A DNA stretch of 59,621 nucleotides from Halogranum amylolyticum (lineage in GTDB: Archaea > Halobacteriota > Halobacteria > Halobacteriales > Haloferacaceae): the NCBI RefSeq assembly GCF_900110465.1, contig NZ_FODV01000025.1:1-59621 (forward strand), given 5' to 3'. A model generated the notes under the pieces. That model did not search any database, was not told where the DNA came from, and saw only the letters and a program-made list of their open reading frames with translations. Made by a program: the position numbers and the translations under genes. How positions within the stretch are numbered: the first letter of the stretch is position 1; every line of letters starts with the position of its first letter. Positions 43,686 through 52,121 of the stretch are shown here, piece after piece.

Positions 43686-44198
43686 TCACTCCGACTCTCG
43701 ACGGCTACCGAGCGGCGACTCCCATCCCCTCTGTCGCCGGCGGCGTCGCTGTTCCCGGCGCTGGCGTCGACCTCCCGACACGCCGCGGCGTCGGCGCGTC
43801 GACTGCATCCGCCACGACCGGGGCGTGACCACCCGACGTCGCGTCCGCGGTTCGGTGTCGACGACACCGAGCAGCGTCCGCCCGAGGAGCAACGAGACGC
43901 AGAGGTTGAACAGGACGACGAGCGGGACGTCCGCGGAGACGAGCGTCACGAACAGGCCGGTGAGGAGGAGTCGAGAGAGCAGTGCGACGCCGGCGACCGT
44001 CGCACCGGCGGTCAGAAGCGCACGGGTCCACCCGTACTCCCGCCGCATGTCACCGCGGGCGAAGTGGAGCGGCGAGTGGGCGAACAGCGCGCGCCGCAGG
44101 TCACGGCCCCACCGCCACGGGAGACGCGCATACGTCCGAACCCGTGATTCGAAGCACTCGCTCAGCGAGGCGGGTTCCCGACGAGCGCGCCGCGGCAT
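43686..44198 (-). CDS. Membrane protein with basic C-terminal tail, unknown
   Basis: 170 aa. Two hydrophobic segments (ALLTAGATVAGVALLSRLLL, VPLVVLFNLCVSLLLGRTLL) follow an N-terminal region with RLPWRWGRDLRRALFAHSPL, and the last about 40 residues are extremely Arg-rich. The ATG at 44198 is preferred over a GTG at 44219. The Arg-rich tail is unusual for this acidic proteome and might contact nucleic acid or lipid headgroups. Confidence 0.55.
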   Translation of the reverse strand: MPRRARREPASLSECFESRVRTYARLPWRWGRDLRRALFAHSPLHFARGDMRREYGWTRALLTAGATVAGVALLSRLLLTGLFVTLVSADVPLVVLFNLCVSLLLGRTLLGVVDTEPRTRRRVVTPRSWRMQSTRRRRGVSGGRRQRREQRRRRRQRGWESPLGSRRESE

Positions 44199-44269
44199 GG
44201 CCGCCGGTTCGCCGGCCACCCGCTTGAAATCCTGTCAGACGGACGTCTGCCGCTCGGAGGTTATCCCAC

Positions 44270-44989
44270 TCACTCCAAGAGGACCGAGAACCCCCAGCGG
44301 GCCTGTCGCCCCTCGTCGCCGCCGGCCAGTCCGTCCTCGCCGCGACCGACGGTGTAGGTCGACTCGAAGCGGTGTTCGCCGACGGGGAGACAGCCGTCGC
44401 CGCCGGCCGCGCCGTAGACGTCGACGAGCTGCGACACTGACTCGCCGGGCTGGAGCGTTAGGATGCGGTACTCCTCGGTGACGGCGACGCCGTCGGTCAG
44501 CCGCCAGCATCCCGGTTCGGCGGGGTAGTCACCGTCGATCGGCAGCAGCGTCAGTTGTCCGCTCTCGCTCGTCACGTAGGCGAAGAGGACCGCCCGTTCC
44601 TCCCCGACCTGTACCGCCTCGTCGCCGTCGTTGGTAACCGTCACGCGGAGCTGCGGCGGATGGTCCTCGGTCGCCGTGTCTTCGGTCACTTCGACCGTGG
44701 GAGTCACCGGTAGATCGGGTGCGTCGTCGACGCTCGCGAGCGTGATGCCCGGCCCACCCGTCCCCGTCGGTCGCGTGCCGCCGGCTCCGTCGTCGGTGGG
44801 TGTCCCGTCGGTCGGCAGGTCGTCCGTCGTCGGCTCGCCGGTCGTCGGTTCGCTCGTGGTAGGCTCGTCGGGCGTCCCTTCGTCCGTGGGGTCGTCGGTC
44901 GACCCGTCGCCACCGGCCGTACAGCCGGCGAGGAGGGCAACCGTCGCGATACCGCCCGTGCGGAGGAACGTCCGTCGTGTCGGGAACAT
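44270..44989 (-). CDS. Tat lipoprotein, unknown
   Basis: 239 aa. Tat/lipobox signal TRRTFLRTGG then LLAGCT, followed by a Thr/Asp/Glu/Pro-rich linker to about residue 85 (repeats of EPTT). The mature domain is beta-rich with LRVTVTNDGDEAVQVGEERA and HRFESTYTVGRGEDG, an Ig-like or BsuPI-type fold seems likely. Anchored outside the cell. Function unknown. Confidence 0.75.
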   Translation of the reverse strand: MFPTRRTFLRTGGIATVALLAGCTAGGDGSTDDPTDEGTPDEPTTSEPTTGEPTTDDLPTDGTPTDDGAGGTRPTGTGGPGITLASVDDAPDLPVTPTVEVTEDTATEDHPPQLRVTVTNDGDEAVQVGEERAVLFAYVTSESGQLTLLPIDGDYPAEPGCWRLTDGVAVTEEYRILTLQPGESVSQLVDVYGAAGGDGCLPVGEHRFESTYTVGRGEDGLAGGDEGRQARWGFSVLLE

Positions 44990-45081
44990 AGCGAAGAGAT
45001 AGTCGGACGAGGGATTAACCGTGTTGTAAGGTGAGAGAGCGGTTTGTGCTATCCGGCCGGTGCAGACGTCACTCCGGCTGT

Positions 45082-46458
45082 TCAGGCCGTCCGGAGCTCG
45101 CTCGCCACGCGGTCGCTCACCGGTGGCGTCGCCTCGACCATCGCAGCGGCGACGACGTACTCGGCGACGGGTTCACCGACCCGGGTCGCCCGTACCATCC
45201 CTTCGAGGTCGGCGAGTCGACGGTCTCCGAACGCGATACGCCGAGCGACGTCGGGGACGAGGTTCCGCGTGAGCGGCGAGACGTCCGACCCCGACAGCGC
45301 GGCGCGGATCGCGTCGACCGCGTCGGCACGGGCGGTCTCGACGTCCGCCACGCGCTCGACGGCGAACGTGTCTCCCTCCGCGATATCGGCCAGCACGGCG
45401 TCGAGCGCGCGGTGACGGACCAGCTGCTCGTGGGCGCGGACGACGCCGTCGGCGACCCACTCGGCGCTCCCGTCTTCTCCCCGCCTGAACGCGAGTTCGC
45501 GGGCGAGTTCGCGTAGCACCCGCTCGGCGGGCGTTCCCTCGACGTCGCGGTCGACGAGCGACGACGGCTCCGGGTAGTCCTCGCCGGAGCCGAACCGCTC
45601 ACGGGTGCGCTCTCGGACCGCCGAGACGAGCGCGTCCCGCGTGGACTCGAACGTCGGTCGCATCTCGCGGTCGTCGGCCAGCGACGCCGTGTACCGTCCG
45701 TAGACGTGTCGACCGTCGGTGACGTTCACGCGCACTCGCTCGGCGGTCTCCGCGAGTTCGCCGACGTCGAGCACGTCGCCCGGCTGGTGCGTCCGAGCGG
45801 CGCGGAGACTGTCGACGAGGTTGGTCGCAGCTCGCACCCACCCTTCGAGCGCATCGTGGACGACGACGCTCCGGACGGGGTCGTCGCCGACGTACCGCCG
45901 CTCCTCGCGGAACGCCGCCAGCGACGTCTCGAGGTCGGACGCCTCCGCGACGACGTCCTCGCGGGCGAGTCCTGCGCCGACGGCGGCCCAGGCGGCGTCG
46001 ACGAACCGAGCTTCGGCGCGTGCCCGCTGGAGTTCCAGCAACCGCTGGTACGGCGACGCCGTCGCTGCCGCCCCTCGCAGCGCGTCCGCCGCCCCTCCCC
46101 GTGCGTCGACGACGCGCGCTCGAACCACGCCGTTCGGGATCTCGGTCTCGGTCAGCGGCGACGGAACCGCGCCGAGCAGCTCTCGCGCCCGCTGCTCGGA
46201 CTCGCCCAGATACGCCGACGCGACGTTCACCGGAAGCGTCTGTGGCACCTCGACTCCCTCCGCCGCGAGCGACCGAAGCGCCGCGCCGTCGAGTTCCATC
46301 CTGTCGGACTGGTCGCCGACCGGGAGGTCGGTGCAGCCCGCGGCGGCGACGCTCCCGACCAGCGCGAGCACCGTGCGCCGCGTCGTCGCCGGAGAGCGAC
46401 TCGCCGACTCCGGGGACGAGGTGTCCGGCGAACCTGGTGAGTCTGTGCCGTCGACCAT
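45082..46458 (-). CDS. Large Tat lipoprotein, unknown, paired with 46458 gene
   Basis: 458 aa. The signal is TTRRTVLALVGSVAAAGCTD near residue 28-45, then an almost wholly helical mature part (RELARELAFRRGEDG, ALDAVLADIAEGDTFAVERV). No domain was recognised. The start overlaps the stop of the preceding lipoprotein by one base (TGATG), so both are made together and probably form an exported complex. Confidence 0.7.
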   Translation of the reverse strand: MVDGTDSPGSPDTSSPESASRSPATTRRTVLALVGSVAAAGCTDLPVGDQSDRMELDGAALRSLAAEGVEVPQTLPVNVASAYLGESEQRARELLGAVPSPLTETEIPNGVVRARVVDARGGAADALRGAAATASPYQRLLELQRARAEARFVDAAWAAVGAGLAREDVVAEASDLETSLAAFREERRYVGDDPVRSVVVHDALEGWVRAATNLVDSLRAARTHQPGDVLDVGELAETAERVRVNVTDGRHVYGRYTASLADDREMRPTFESTRDALVSAVRERTRERFGSGEDYPEPSSLVDRDVEGTPAERVLRELARELAFRRGEDGSAEWVADGVVRAHEQLVRHRALDAVLADIAEGDTFAVERVADVETARADAVDAIRAALSGSDVSPLTRNLVPDVARRIAFGDRRLADLEGMVRATRVGEPVAEYVVAAAMVEATPPVSDRVASELRTA

Positions 46459-47117
46459 CAGTTCGCCTCCGCGCCGGTCGTCTCGACTCCGGCTCCGGTC
46501 TCGCCGTCGTCGCGGCGCTGCGGCGGCAGCCGACAGCCGTCGCTGCTCGTCCCGGAGCCGTACTGGCGTATCTCCTCGGGGTCGAGACGGGCGGGGATGC
46601 GGACGAACGTCGCGACGGCGACCTGTTCGTCGGCGCTGCAGGCGACGTCCGCCGCCCGCAGCCGCCGCCCGTAGTCGGTCTCGACGCGCTTCGGCCCCCA
46701 ACGCACGTAACAGAGGTCGAGCTCCCAACACTCGCCGACGGTCCGCCGTTCGACGTAGACCGTCTCCGTCTCGAACGACGTCTCCGCGAGGAACGCGCGC
46801 GCACCGTCGACGCCGTCGACGTCGGCGAACCGAAGCGACTCGGCCGCGTCGGCGGAGGTGACGAACTCGTGGTGCCAGCGCCGCTCTTCGAGGCGGTCGG
46901 TCGGCGTGTCGGTCGACGCGTCGCCCGTCCGGACGAGCGGATCGTCGGTCGGCCCGCGGAGCGTGTAGCTCTCGGGGTCGGTGTCGCCAGACCCGCCTGA
47001 CTCCGCGGCCGTCGGGCTGCTGGAGCGCGAACTGGAGCTCGACCCGCTGCAACCGGCGAGGCCGGCGAGCAACGCCGTCGCTCCGTGGAGGGCACGCCGT
47101 CGTGTGAGGGGACCCAT
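46458..47117 (-). CDS. Tat lipoprotein, unknown, first of a pair
   Basis: 219 aa. MGPLTRRRALHGATALLAGL then AGCSGS is a Tat/lipobox signal; a Ser-rich linker follows. The mature domain holds several Cys (ECWELDLCYVRWG, ADVACSADEQV) and may form disulfides outside the cell. The ATG at 47117 fits the signal. It couples to the 45082 gene by TGATG. No family recognised. Confidence 0.7.
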   Translation of the reverse strand: MGPLTRRRALHGATALLAGLAGCSGSSSSSRSSSPTAAESGGSGDTDPESYTLRGPTDDPLVRTGDASTDTPTDRLEERRWHHEFVTSADAAESLRFADVDGVDGARAFLAETSFETETVYVERRTVGECWELDLCYVRWGPKRVETDYGRRLRAADVACSADEQVAVATFVRIPARLDPEEIRQYGSGTSSDGCRLPPQRRDDGETGAGVETTGAEAN

Positions 47118-47209
47118 CTGTCTGCTCGACGTGACTCTCTGCCGGTACAAATAACCACGGCGTCGTCGCCGCGGCGAAGAGTTAACTCTCGGCCGTCGGA
47201 GCAGTCGGT

Positions 47210-47836
47210 ATGGACACCGAGTTCGACTGGCTCTCGCTCGACGACGACGAGGAGGTCCTCTGGGCCGACACGCCCCACCCGTACAGTCTCGTCCCCGCGT
47301 TCGTCGTCGGCGTCCCGCTGGCGTTCGTCCTCGTCGGCATCCCGATTCTCGTCTCCGCGTACCTCACGTATCAGAACACCAACTACGTCGTTACCTCAAC
47401 GGCCCTCTACAAGAAGACGGGCGTCCTCTCCCGGAGCGTCCAGCGCATCGAGTTCGACAAGGTGCAGGACACCTCCTACCGTCAGAGCTTCTTCGGCGCG
47501 CAGTTCGGCTACGGCACCGTCGACATCAGCACGGCGGGCGGCGCCGGCGTCGAGCTGAGCTTCCAGAACGTCGCCGACCCCCAGCAGCTCCAGACGTTGA
47601 TCAACGAGCGACTCCGCCGGCGCGAGAGCCGGACCGGCGACGGCGACAAGGCATCCGTCCTCGACGACATCCTCGTCGAACTGCAGGCGATCCGACGGGC
47701 GGTCGAAGGTGGGTCGTCACCCAGCGAGTCACCGTCCTCGACGGCTGCGACCGACGAGACCATGTTCGGCGCAACGTCCGATGCCGAACCCGACGTGGAC
47801 GGGGCGGACGACCGGTCCGACCCGGACGGTCGATGA
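47210..47836 (+). CDS. Membrane-anchored bacterial-PH-domain protein (YdbS/YdbT type)
   Basis: 208 aa. Two hydrophobic segments (SLVPAFVVGVPLAFVLVGIP, ILVSAYLTY) precede a PH-like domain with VVTSTALYKKTGVLSRSVQR and IEFDKVQDTSYRQSFFGAQF, YGTVDI. The tail from about 145 is acidic and low-complexity. Stop overlaps the start of a homologous gene. The pair resembles YdbS-YdbT membrane proteins of unknown role, proposed to bind membrane or signal peptides. Confidence 0.85.
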   Translation: MDTEFDWLSLDDDEEVLWADTPHPYSLVPAFVVGVPLAFVLVGIPILVSAYLTYQNTNYVVTSTALYKKTGVLSRSVQRIEFDKVQDTSYRQSFFGAQFGYGTVDISTAGGAGVELSFQNVADPQQLQTLINERLRRRESRTGDGDKASVLDDILVELQAIRRAVEGGSSPSESPSSTAATDETMFGATSDAEPDVDGADDRSDPDGR

Positions 47837-48414
47837 GCGTCACGGACGCTCCCGGAGCCGAACGAACGTCGCGCATCGACGAGTGGATGGCCCGCGGCGA
47901 CGAGGAGGACGTCCACTGGAGCGGCCATCCGCGCGTGACGACGACGCTCCCAGCGGTCGTCGTCGGACTCGCGCTCGTCGCCGTCGGCGTCGTCGTCGCG
48001 GCCACACAGAACCGACTGCTGGTAGCGCTGCTCGTCCCGGTCGGTCTCGCGGTCGCCGTCGGCGCGTACCTCCGGGTCGTCAACACCCGCTACGTCGTCA
48101 CCGACCGTGCGCTGTACCGCAAGACCGGCGTCCTCTCGCGTCGCGTCGAGCGCGTCTCGCTGTCCCGCGTCCAGAACAGTTCGTTCACGCAGGGGGTGCT
48201 CGGGTCGCTGTTCGACTACGGCACCGTCTCGGTCGAGGCGGCGGGCGGCGGGTCCATCGCGTTCGCCGACGTCGACGACCCACGCGCCCTCCGCACGCTG
48301 ATCGAGCGACAGGTCGGTAGCGACGACGACATCCCCGGCGACGTCGACCAGTGGACCACCGTCCTCGGCGAGGTGCGTCGACTCCGAAGCGCAGTGGAAC
48401 GACGGGGTCGGTAG
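47833..48414 (+). CDS. Membrane-anchored PH-domain protein, partner of 47210
   Basis: 193 aa. Same order as its neighbour: hydrophobic pair (PAVVVGLALVAVGVVVAATQ, LLVPVGLAVAVGAYLRV), then YVVTDRALYRKTGVLSRRVE and SLSRVQNSSFTQGVLGSLFD, YGTVSV. The two share the KTGVLSR and YGTVxx motifs, a likely tandem duplication. The ATG overlaps the upstream stop (ATGA). Confidence 0.85.
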   Translation: MSVTDAPGAERTSRIDEWMARGDEEDVHWSGHPRVTTTLPAVVVGLALVAVGVVVAATQNRLLVALLVPVGLAVAVGAYLRVVNTRYVVTDRALYRKTGVLSRRVERVSLSRVQNSSFTQGVLGSLFDYGTVSVEAAGGGSIAFADVDDPRALRTLIERQVGSDDDIPGDVDQWTTVLGEVRRLRSAVERRGR

Positions 48415-48489
48415 CGCCCTCGTCTCTCGGCCGTCGGTGACCGTTGCCGCGGCACCGACGCTTTTGCGACCGGCCCCGCGAGAGGAGGT

Positions 48490-48909
48490 ATGAACGACTG
48501 CAGCGCACACCACTTCGGCGTCACCGTCGCAGAACTCGACCGAGCGGTCACGTTCTACGAGGACGTGTTCGGACTCGACGTCGCCGCCCGCTTCTCGGTC
48601 TCCGGCGAGGCGTTCTCGACCGGCGTCGACGTCGACGGCGCGACCGGCCGCTTCGCGCATCTCGACGCAGACGGTGCACGCGTCGAACTCGTCGAGTACG
48701 ACCCCGAAGGCGACGCGCGCAAAGCAAGTCGACTCAACCAGCCGGGTGCGACACATCTGGGGCTGTCGGTCGACGACCTCGACGCGTTCTACGCCGGCCT
48801 CCCCGACGACGTCGAGACGCTCAGCGCCCCTCAGACGACCGAGAGCGGGACGCGGATCATGTTCGTCCGCGACCCAGAGGGGAACCTTGTCGAGGTACTC
48901 GAAGCGTAG
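48490..48909 (+). CDS. VOC/glyoxalase-family protein
   Basis: 139 aa. It begins with AHHFGVTVAELDRAVTFYED and VFGLD, contains VELVEYDPEGD, then THLGLSVDDLDAFYAGLPDD, and ends with IMFVRDPEGNLVEVLEA. His and Glu at the expected places can hold a metal. Activity may be glyoxalase, isomerase or dioxygenase type; there is no context to decide. Confidence 0.85.
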   Translation: MNDCSAHHFGVTVAELDRAVTFYEDVFGLDVAARFSVSGEAFSTGVDVDGATGRFAHLDADGARVELVEYDPEGDARKASRLNQPGATHLGLSVDDLDAFYAGLPDDVETLSAPQTTESGTRIMFVRDPEGNLVEVLEA

Positions 48910-48942
48910 GCGAGAGTCACCCGACGTCGCCGAGAAGCGGAG

Positions 48943-49128
48943 TCACATCGTCGAGGTCCCTCCCCGGCGTCGAGAGTCAGAACCCCTCCCGTAGGTCGTC
49001 TCGGGCGTGTTCGGTCTCGCCCTGAGATACCCCTCCGGGAACTCCTCGTCGTCCGCGCCACAGTCAGGGCACGATTCACCGGGGTTGCCGACGAACCCTT
49101 GCTCACAGAATCGACATTCGTACAACAT
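48943..49128 (-). CDS. 61-aa zinc-ribbon protein
   Basis: MLYECRFCEQGFVGNPGESC followed by PDCGADDEEFPEGYL gives two knuckles (CRFC, CPDC). The ATG at 49128 is chosen because the upstream frame falls in an AT-rich, non-coding stretch. Unknown role. Confidence 0.65.
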   Translation of the reverse strand: MLYECRFCEQGFVGNPGESCPDCGADDEEFPEGYLRARPNTPETTYGRGSDSRRRGGTSTM

Positions 49129-49455
49129 ACATCCACGATAATAGATAGCATACCACATATTACTTTCCCACAGTCGGACAGTCTCCCGAAGGATTCGTCG
49201 CAAACTCTCTATTTATCGGTTATTTATGGAAAATTTACTATTCCTCTCAGTTCGTTTCGTCGTGTCGATGATCTAATCGGAAGCTTCAACTGGCGGTTCG
49301 ACCTCGTTTGTATCTCTGCTGGTCGGGGGTGAATCGGTACGATAAAGTAGGGGAATCCTCCGGGTTGTACACTCTACCACGTCGCCGTCTGGCGATTCAC
49401 CCCGAAATCTGAAAACAGCACATATTTACACGCTCGAACCTGAAAACGTATCTCA
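49129..49455. other. AT-rich region with the tfb promoter
   Basis: About 330 bp, markedly AT-rich at 49140-49260. A TATA-like acatatttac at 49418-49427 is about 29-38 nt before the tfb start. No gene seen. Confidence 0.55.
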
Positions 49456-50415
49456 ATGGCTGATTTCTCCCGGCAACGATCCCGCCGTCGCGTCGACGAG
49501 GACGAACAGACGTCCGACGAATCGGAAGAGCAGACCTGTCCGGAGTGCTCGTCCGATAGCGTCGTCCACAGCGGGGGCGAACTCGTCTGTGACGACTGTG
49601 GACTCGTGCTCGACGAGCAGAACATCGACCGGGGGCCGGAGTGGCGTGCGTTCAACCAGAACGAGCGTGATTCGAAATCGCGCGTCGGCGCACCGACGAC
49701 GAAGACGATGCACGACAAGGGGCTGACAACCCAGATCGACTGGAAGAACAAGGACGCCTACGGGCGGTCGCTCTCCTCGGAGAAGCGCTCCCAGATGCAC
49801 CGGCTGCGGAAGTGGCAGGAGCGTATCCGGACGAAGGACGCCGGTGAGCGGAACCTCCAGTTCGCGCTGAGCGAGATGGATCGGATGGCCTCCGCGCTCG
49901 GCGCGCCGCGGTCGACACGCGAGGTCGCGTCGGTGCTCTACCGCCGCGCGCTCAACGAGGACCTCATCCGCGGACGCTCGATCGAGGCCGTCTCGACGAG
50001 CTGTCTCTACGCCGCCTGCCGGATGGAGGGGATCCCGCGGAGCCTCGACGAAGTGACCGAAGTCGCCCGCGTCCCGTACAAGGAGATCGGCCGGACGTAC
50101 CGCTACATCGCCCAGGAACTCAAGCTGGAGATGCAACCGGTCGACCCCAAGGAGTACGTCCCCCGCTTCGCGAGCGAACTCGGCGTCAGCGAGGAGGTCA
50201 AACAGAAGGCCAACGAGATCATCGACGTCTCGGCCGAGCAGGGACTGCTCTCGGGGAAGTCGCCGACCGGGTTCGCCGCCGCCGCGCTCTACGCCGCCTC
50301 GCTGCTCTGTAACGAGAAGAAGACCCAGCGGGAGGTCGCCGAGGTGTCGCAGGTCACCGAGGTCACGATCCGCAACCGCTATCAGGAACAGATCGAAGCG
50401 ATGGGTCTCTACTGA
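49456..50415 (+). CDS. tfb: Transcription initiation factor TFB
   Basis: 319 aa, full length. An N-terminal zinc ribbon (CPECSSDSVVHSGGELVCDD with CGLVLDEQNIDRGPEWRAF, residues about 28-65) is followed by the B-finger/linker with WKNKDAYGRSLSSEKRSQMH. Two cyclin-like repeats follow, including DLIRGRSIEAVSTSCLYAAC and LLSGKSPTGFAAAALYAASL. TFB bridges TBP-bound promoters and RNA polymerase. Haloarchaea have several; another starts beyond the window edge at 59621. Confidence 0.97.
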   Translation: MADFSRQRSRRRVDEDEQTSDESEEQTCPECSSDSVVHSGGELVCDDCGLVLDEQNIDRGPEWRAFNQNERDSKSRVGAPTTKTMHDKGLTTQIDWKNKDAYGRSLSSEKRSQMHRLRKWQERIRTKDAGERNLQFALSEMDRMASALGAPRSTREVASVLYRRALNEDLIRGRSIEAVSTSCLYAACRMEGIPRSLDEVTEVARVPYKEIGRTYRYIAQELKLEMQPVDPKEYVPRFASELGVSEEVKQKANEIIDVSAEQGLLSGKSPTGFAAAALYAASLLCNEKKTQREVAEVSQVTEVTIRNRYQEQIEAMGLY

Positions 50416-50492
50416 GGCCGTCGCTTCTCTCTTTTCACACGCGTCGACCCCAACGGGGGAAGCTATACCTCGCTGTTCGCCCTCTTACGGTC

Positions 50493-51011
50493 GTGACCGA
50501 CGACCAGCCGGCCCGGGCGGGCGAGTCTACCGACGAGTCGAGCTACGTCGTCGCCCGGGTTCGGGGCGAACGGATCGAGGTCCCCGCGTCCGTGCTGGAC
50601 GACCTCGGCGGCGTCGCCGCCGCCGACGAGATGACCGCCGAGGCGTGGCTCGAACGGAACCTCGGGCCGTCGATCCTCTACGGAGGACTCGTCCAGTTGG
50701 TCGACGAGTTCGGCGACGCCGAGGCGGTTCCGTCCGCGACACGGGTAGCGCGGTGGCGGGCGGAACTGGCCGAGACGCGCGAGGCCGCCGAGGAGGTCTG
50801 GGACAGCCCGACGCTCGGCTACGCCGAACAGATCCGGGCGGCGGCCGACCGCCTCGAGACACTGCTCGAGACGCTCGAGACGAGCACCACGGCGCTCGAG
50901 GAGTGTCGCCGACGGTACAGCTCGGATCACGAACTCGTCGAAGAACTCGCCGCCAACGTTCGACGACAGGTCGACGCCCTCCGCCGCGTCGCCAACGCGC
51001 TGACCGACTGA
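50493..51011 (+). CDS. Helical protein of unknown function
   Basis: 172 aa from a GTG start. The middle has SSYVVARVRGERIEVPASVL and the second half is long helices (AAADRLETLLETLETSTTAL, EECRRRYSSDHELVEELAAN), likely a coiled coil from about residue 110. Acidic throughout. No family recognised. Its stop abuts the stop of the facing 51012 gene. Confidence 0.6.
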   Translation: MTDDQPARAGESTDESSYVVARVRGERIEVPASVLDDLGGVAAADEMTAEAWLERNLGPSILYGGLVQLVDEFGDAEAVPSATRVARWRAELAETREAAEEVWDSPTLGYAEQIRAAADRLETLLETLETSTTALEECRRRYSSDHELVEELAANVRRQVDALRRVANALTD

Positions 51012-51263
51012 CTACGACTCGTCCGATCCGTCTGTTCCCAGCGCCACCGGTTCGACCGACAGATACGCGTCCAACTCCATCGTCGAGAGACCGTCGGGGA
51101 GCGTCCGCCACTCCCCGTGTTCCTCGTCGGCGGTGTGTCGGATGTGGTTCAACAGTCCGCCTCGGGCACGGGGCTCGTCGGCGGCCTGTCGGATGTTCGT
51201 CCGACTGGCTCCACAGAACGGACACTCCCAGCTGACTCGCACGAGGACCGAGTCGACTGACAT
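51012..51263 (-). CDS. 83-aa zinc-finger protein, unknown
   Basis: The N-terminus SWECPFCGASRTNIRQAADE and the HIRHTADEEHGEWRTLPDGL segment give Cys and His ligands for one zinc site. Acidic C-terminus. Unknown role. A clear TATA-rich patch lies upstream near 51290. Confidence 0.65.
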   Translation of the reverse strand: MSVDSVLVRVSWECPFCGASRTNIRQAADEPRARGGLLNHIRHTADEEHGEWRTLPDGLSTMELDAYLSVEPVALGTDGSDES

Positions 51264-51329
51264 ACGCGATCGTACGGGCCGTAGCCGGAAAAATAACTAG
51301 AGTAAATACGGAAAGAAAGAAATTCTTTG

Positions 51330-51686
51330 CTACTGAACAGAGTCGATATAGTCGAGCACCGTCACGTCGGACGTGATCGTCTCGGGGAGCGTAATCGAGT
51401 CGACGCGTTCGGCGTCGGAGATGCGGTTCCCCTCCGGATCGATCTCGTAGACGACGGGCGTTCCGGCGCCGCGCGTCCCCTTGTCCTTCGCGAGGAGACG
51501 GATCCGACGGTTCTCACCGATGAGTTCGACGGTCGTGTCGACGTACTCGCCGGCGTAGTTCGCGCGCTCGCGCCGTTCGCGGACGTTGAACGGCCCCATC
51601 CCGTTGATACGGACGGACCGCGTCCCTGCCCGCAGTTCGTCGACCGTGTCGCGCACCTCGGTCCCGGTACGTTGCGTACTACTCAT
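51330..51686 (-). CDS. Small beta-rich protein, unknown
   Basis: 118 aa. The chain includes GTRSVRINGMGPFNVRERRE, YVDTTVELIGENRRIRLLAK and VVYEIDPEGNRISDAERVDS, which look like beta strands. It is more basic in the middle than most proteins here. No domain recognised. The upstream gap is AT-rich. Confidence 0.6.
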   Translation of the reverse strand: MSSTQRTGTEVRDTVDELRAGTRSVRINGMGPFNVRERRERANYAGEYVDTTVELIGENRRIRLLAKDKGTRGAGTPVVYEIDPEGNRISDAERVDSITLPETITSDVTVLDYIDSVQ

Positions 51687-52121
51687 TGTTTACTCGTTCG
51701 CGTGTAAGCGTTTAACGTTCACGGTCGACTGTCACCACGGCACACGGTCCGAGAAGCGTCTATCCCGACTGTATACTACATTATTACTTGTACTCTCTTT
51801 AGTATGGTATTTCTCGCTGACATTTTTCTCTCTTTTTAGATCTTCGTTTATAACGCATTTTATCAATGAGCTGTACAAATTCTACAAATTTTAAAATTTG
51901 TGATCGCTGTCTCCGAACGGACTCGGGATGGGAAGTACAGTTATTTCTGTTGTCTTGTCACGGCCGGGCCGAGAAGTAGTGGCCGCCATCGGCGACTACC
52001 CTCGGGCGTCGACGACGGCGGCCCCCACGAGGTCGACGACGTCGTTTTCACTTTTTTGCGTCGGGTCCGCGCTGCGGATCCTCTTGAACGTTCTAGACCA
52101 AAAATCGCCCCGGAGAGAGCG
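51687..52121. other. AT-rich intergenic region, no gene
   Basis: A long AT-rich tract at about 51770-51900 includes promoter-like elements on both strands, but no gene or RNA is convincing. It carries the promoter of the 51330 gene and, at 52100-52104, the T-run that likely ends the malic enzyme transcript. Confidence 0.5.
52100..52104 (-). terminator. Oligo-T after the malic enzyme gene
   Basis: Five T residues on the minus strand, 17 nt past the stop codon at 52122. Confidence 0.4.
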
